Source: Brachybacterium sp. SGAir0954
Lineage (GTDB): Bacteria > Actinomycetota > Actinomycetes > Actinomycetales > Dermabacteraceae
NCBI RefSeq assembly: GCF_005490785.1
Contig: NZ_CP027295.1
Location: 1-64,000 of the forward strand
Direction: 5' to 3'
DNA: 64,000 bases
In this document: piece by piece, positions 62,837 through 64,000 of the stretch
Layout of the letters: each line of letters starts with the position of its first letter
Numbering within the stretch: the first letter of the stretch is position 1
Made by a program: the position numbers and the translations under genes
The notes under the pieces: model-generated
Databases searched by the model: none
What the model saw: only the letters and a program-made list of their open reading frames with translations
Told to the model about the DNA's origin: nothing

Positions 62837-63715
62837 ATGACACCCTCACCGTCCCCCGCCGCCCTCCCCGATCCTCTCGCCCTCATCGACGCGGAGGCCG
62901 GCCGCTCCTCCTCCGTCCTCGCGGCGACCGACCCCGCCGCCCCCGTCCCCACCTGCCCGGACTGGACCGCCCTGGACCTGCTGTGGCACGTCACCGAGGT
63001 CCACGAGTTCTGGGCGTCCGTGCTCGCCACAGAGGCCCGCACCGACGAGGACGCCGAGAAGGCCGACGGCATGAAGGACCCCCGGCCCGAGGGCGAGGAC
63101 GCCCGCGAGCACCTCGTCGATCGGCGCGCCCGGGCCACCGCCTCGCTGCTCGCCCAGCTCGAGAAGCGTCCCGACGACCAGGCCGCATGGTCGTGGTTCC
63201 CCGCCGATCAGAGCGTGGGCTTCACCCGGCGGATGCAGGTGCACGAGGCGACCATGCACCGCGTCGACGCCGAGCTGACGGCCGGCGCCGAGACCCTCTC
63301 CCCGATCTCGGAGGAGGTCGCGACCGACGGTCTCGACCACGCCGTGGCGGTGATGTTCGCGGCGGGCCACGACTGGATCCCCGAGTGGGCGGAGCTCTCC
63401 CCGCTCGCCCTGCTGCGCCTGCTGCCCGAGGGCGGGGAGGCGCTGGACGTCGAGATCGCGCACTGGACCGGGACCCGTCCCCGCGACGGGCAGGAGTTCG
63501 ACCAGCTCGTCGCGCGGCCGCTCCCGGAGGACGCCGACCCCGACGCCCTCCCCTTCGCGCAGGCGGAGGGCACCGCGCTCGCGATCTACCTGTGGCTGTG
63601 GGGCCGCTCGCCGGCCCTGGACCGCCTGCCCGGCGGCGCCCAGCAGGTGGACCTCTCCGGGGACGAGGACGCCGTGCCCCACGTCATCGACGTGCTCGCC
63701 CAGGGCATGGACTGA
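62837..63715 (+). CDS. Maleylpyruvate isomerase family mycothiol-dependent enzyme
   Basis: 292 aa. N-terminal DinB-like MDMPI domain: VPTCPDWTALDLLWHVTEVH near 40-58, then WSWFPADQSVGFTRRMQVHEATMHRVDAE near 130-155 (split here by function), which holds the metal-binding His residues. The C-terminal SCP2-like half ends in LWLWGRSPALDRL, the family hallmark. Uses mycothiol; true substrate unknown. Followed after 7 nt by another gene. Confidence 0.88.
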   Translation: MTPSPSPAALPDPLALIDAEAGRSSSVLAATDPAAPVPTCPDWTALDLLWHVTEVHEFWASVLATEARTDEDAEKADGMKDPRPEGEDAREHLVDRRARATASLLAQLEKRPDDQAAWSWFPADQSVGFTRRMQVHEATMHRVDAELTAGAETLSPISEEVATDGLDHAVAVMFAAGHDWIPEWAELSPLALLRLLPEGGEALDVEIAHWTGTRPRDGQEFDQLVARPLPEDADPDALPFAQAEGTALAIYLWLWGRSPALDRLPGGAQQVDLSGDEDAVPHVIDVLAQGMD

Positions 63716-63722
63716 GGGGGCG

Positions 63723-64000
63723 ATGTTCTCGCCCCTCGTCCACGCGCAGTGGATCCCGGAGGACTCCCGCGGCGCGGCGTCGGACCGGGTGGCGGTCACC
63801 GTCGACCCCACCCTCTCGGAGCGGAGGTCGGTGTCGCTGCTGCATCCCGAGGACGGCCCGTCGCTGCTCTCGCTCTCCTCCGCGCGATCGGACCAGCTCG
63901 GCCTCGAGAGCGGCGAGGACGTCGAGCCCCGGGAGCTCCGGACCCGGCTCCAGGGGCACGGGATCACCCTCAACGACCCGGACGTGCTGTTCTTCCTGCC
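63723..64000 (+). CDS. Partial gene at window edge, possibly GNAT N-terminus
   Basis: ATG at 63723, 7 nt after the previous stop, open through base 64000 (92 codons seen, no stop). The visible part reads MFSPLVHAQWIPED at the start and NDPDVLFFLP at the end. The DPDVLFFLP-like ending is common in the N-terminal domains of two-part GNAT acetyltransferases, but that is a weak clue. Probably co-transcribed with the preceding gene. Confidence 0.55.
   Translation, partial: MFSPLVHAQWIPEDSRGAASDRVAVTVDPTLSERRSVSLLHPEDGPSLLSLSSARSDQLGLESGEDVEPRELRTRLQGHGITLNDPDVLFFL

Overview
The window is a chromosomal segment of a very GC-rich actinobacterium. Supporting signs are codon usage with G or C at nearly every third position, a 16S-23S-5S operon with a tRNA-free spacer, mycothiol-type enzymes (DinB and maleylpyruvate-isomerase families), DtxR/IdeR-style iron control, and leaderless -10 elements in front of many genes. 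The gene content would suit a Micrococcales member such as Brachybacterium or another Dermabacteraceae genus; this is an impression, not a sequence comparison. I see no prophage, insertion sequence, CRISPR array or tRNA.

Layout. 1-2127: a membrane protein with an exported domain. 2128-8501: a complete rRNA operon on the minus strand (16S, 23S, 5S) with two promoters, pre-rRNA processing stems and a terminator. 8502-11143: a coupled DUF5926-like gene and a family 2 glycosyltransferase with tandem C-terminal repeats. 11154-15069: glutaminase, divergent from a large FAD/Fe-S D-lactate-type dehydrogenase. 15289-20723: an alcohol/aldehyde block (GAF regulator, aldehyde dehydrogenase, Zn alcohol dehydrogenase) followed by ornithine cyclodeaminase. 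20763-24957: a ferric-siderophore ABC importer operon behind a DtxR-like box. 25040-29379: DinB protein, uracil permease, a large unknown membrane protein and a YccF protein. 29458-39787: mostly single housekeeping or catabolic genes (argS, YhhN, an aberrant HSL-type hydrolase, MTA/SAH nucleosidase, 2-hydroxyacid dehydrogenase, Abhydrolase_9 protein, sulfurtransferase, exported EEP-family protein, 6PGDH-like reductase).

39804-44961 (minus) is a tight five-gene operon: an SPFH protein, a double zinc-ribbon membrane protein, a small membrane protein, an FAD dehydrogenase and a P-loop kinase. Its first three genes resemble the Bacillus YdjI/YdjG/YdjH envelope module. 45069-48320 holds a regulator with a divergent partner gene, an ABC exporter and an N-terminally truncated kinase. 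48431-53015 holds a BASS transporter and a DesK/DesR-type two-component system with its own ABC exporter, next to a palindrome shared with a divergent amidohydrolase. 54604-59928 contains two disrupted genes (a GxGYxYP protein and a phosphodiester glycosidase), a GNAT enzyme, a DoxX protein, a RIO kinase and a 17-codon leader ORF. The right end carries a TetR/MFS efflux pair, a VOC protein, a maleylpyruvate-isomerase-family protein and a gene cut by the window edge.

The most notable observations are a recurring TANNNT-N6/7-start-codon architecture in at least 15 genes, a cluster of single-base losses in two neighbouring genes, the YdjGHI-like module without PspA, and several promoter palindromes that link regulators to their likely targets. 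I did not find a system that I can call new with confidence.
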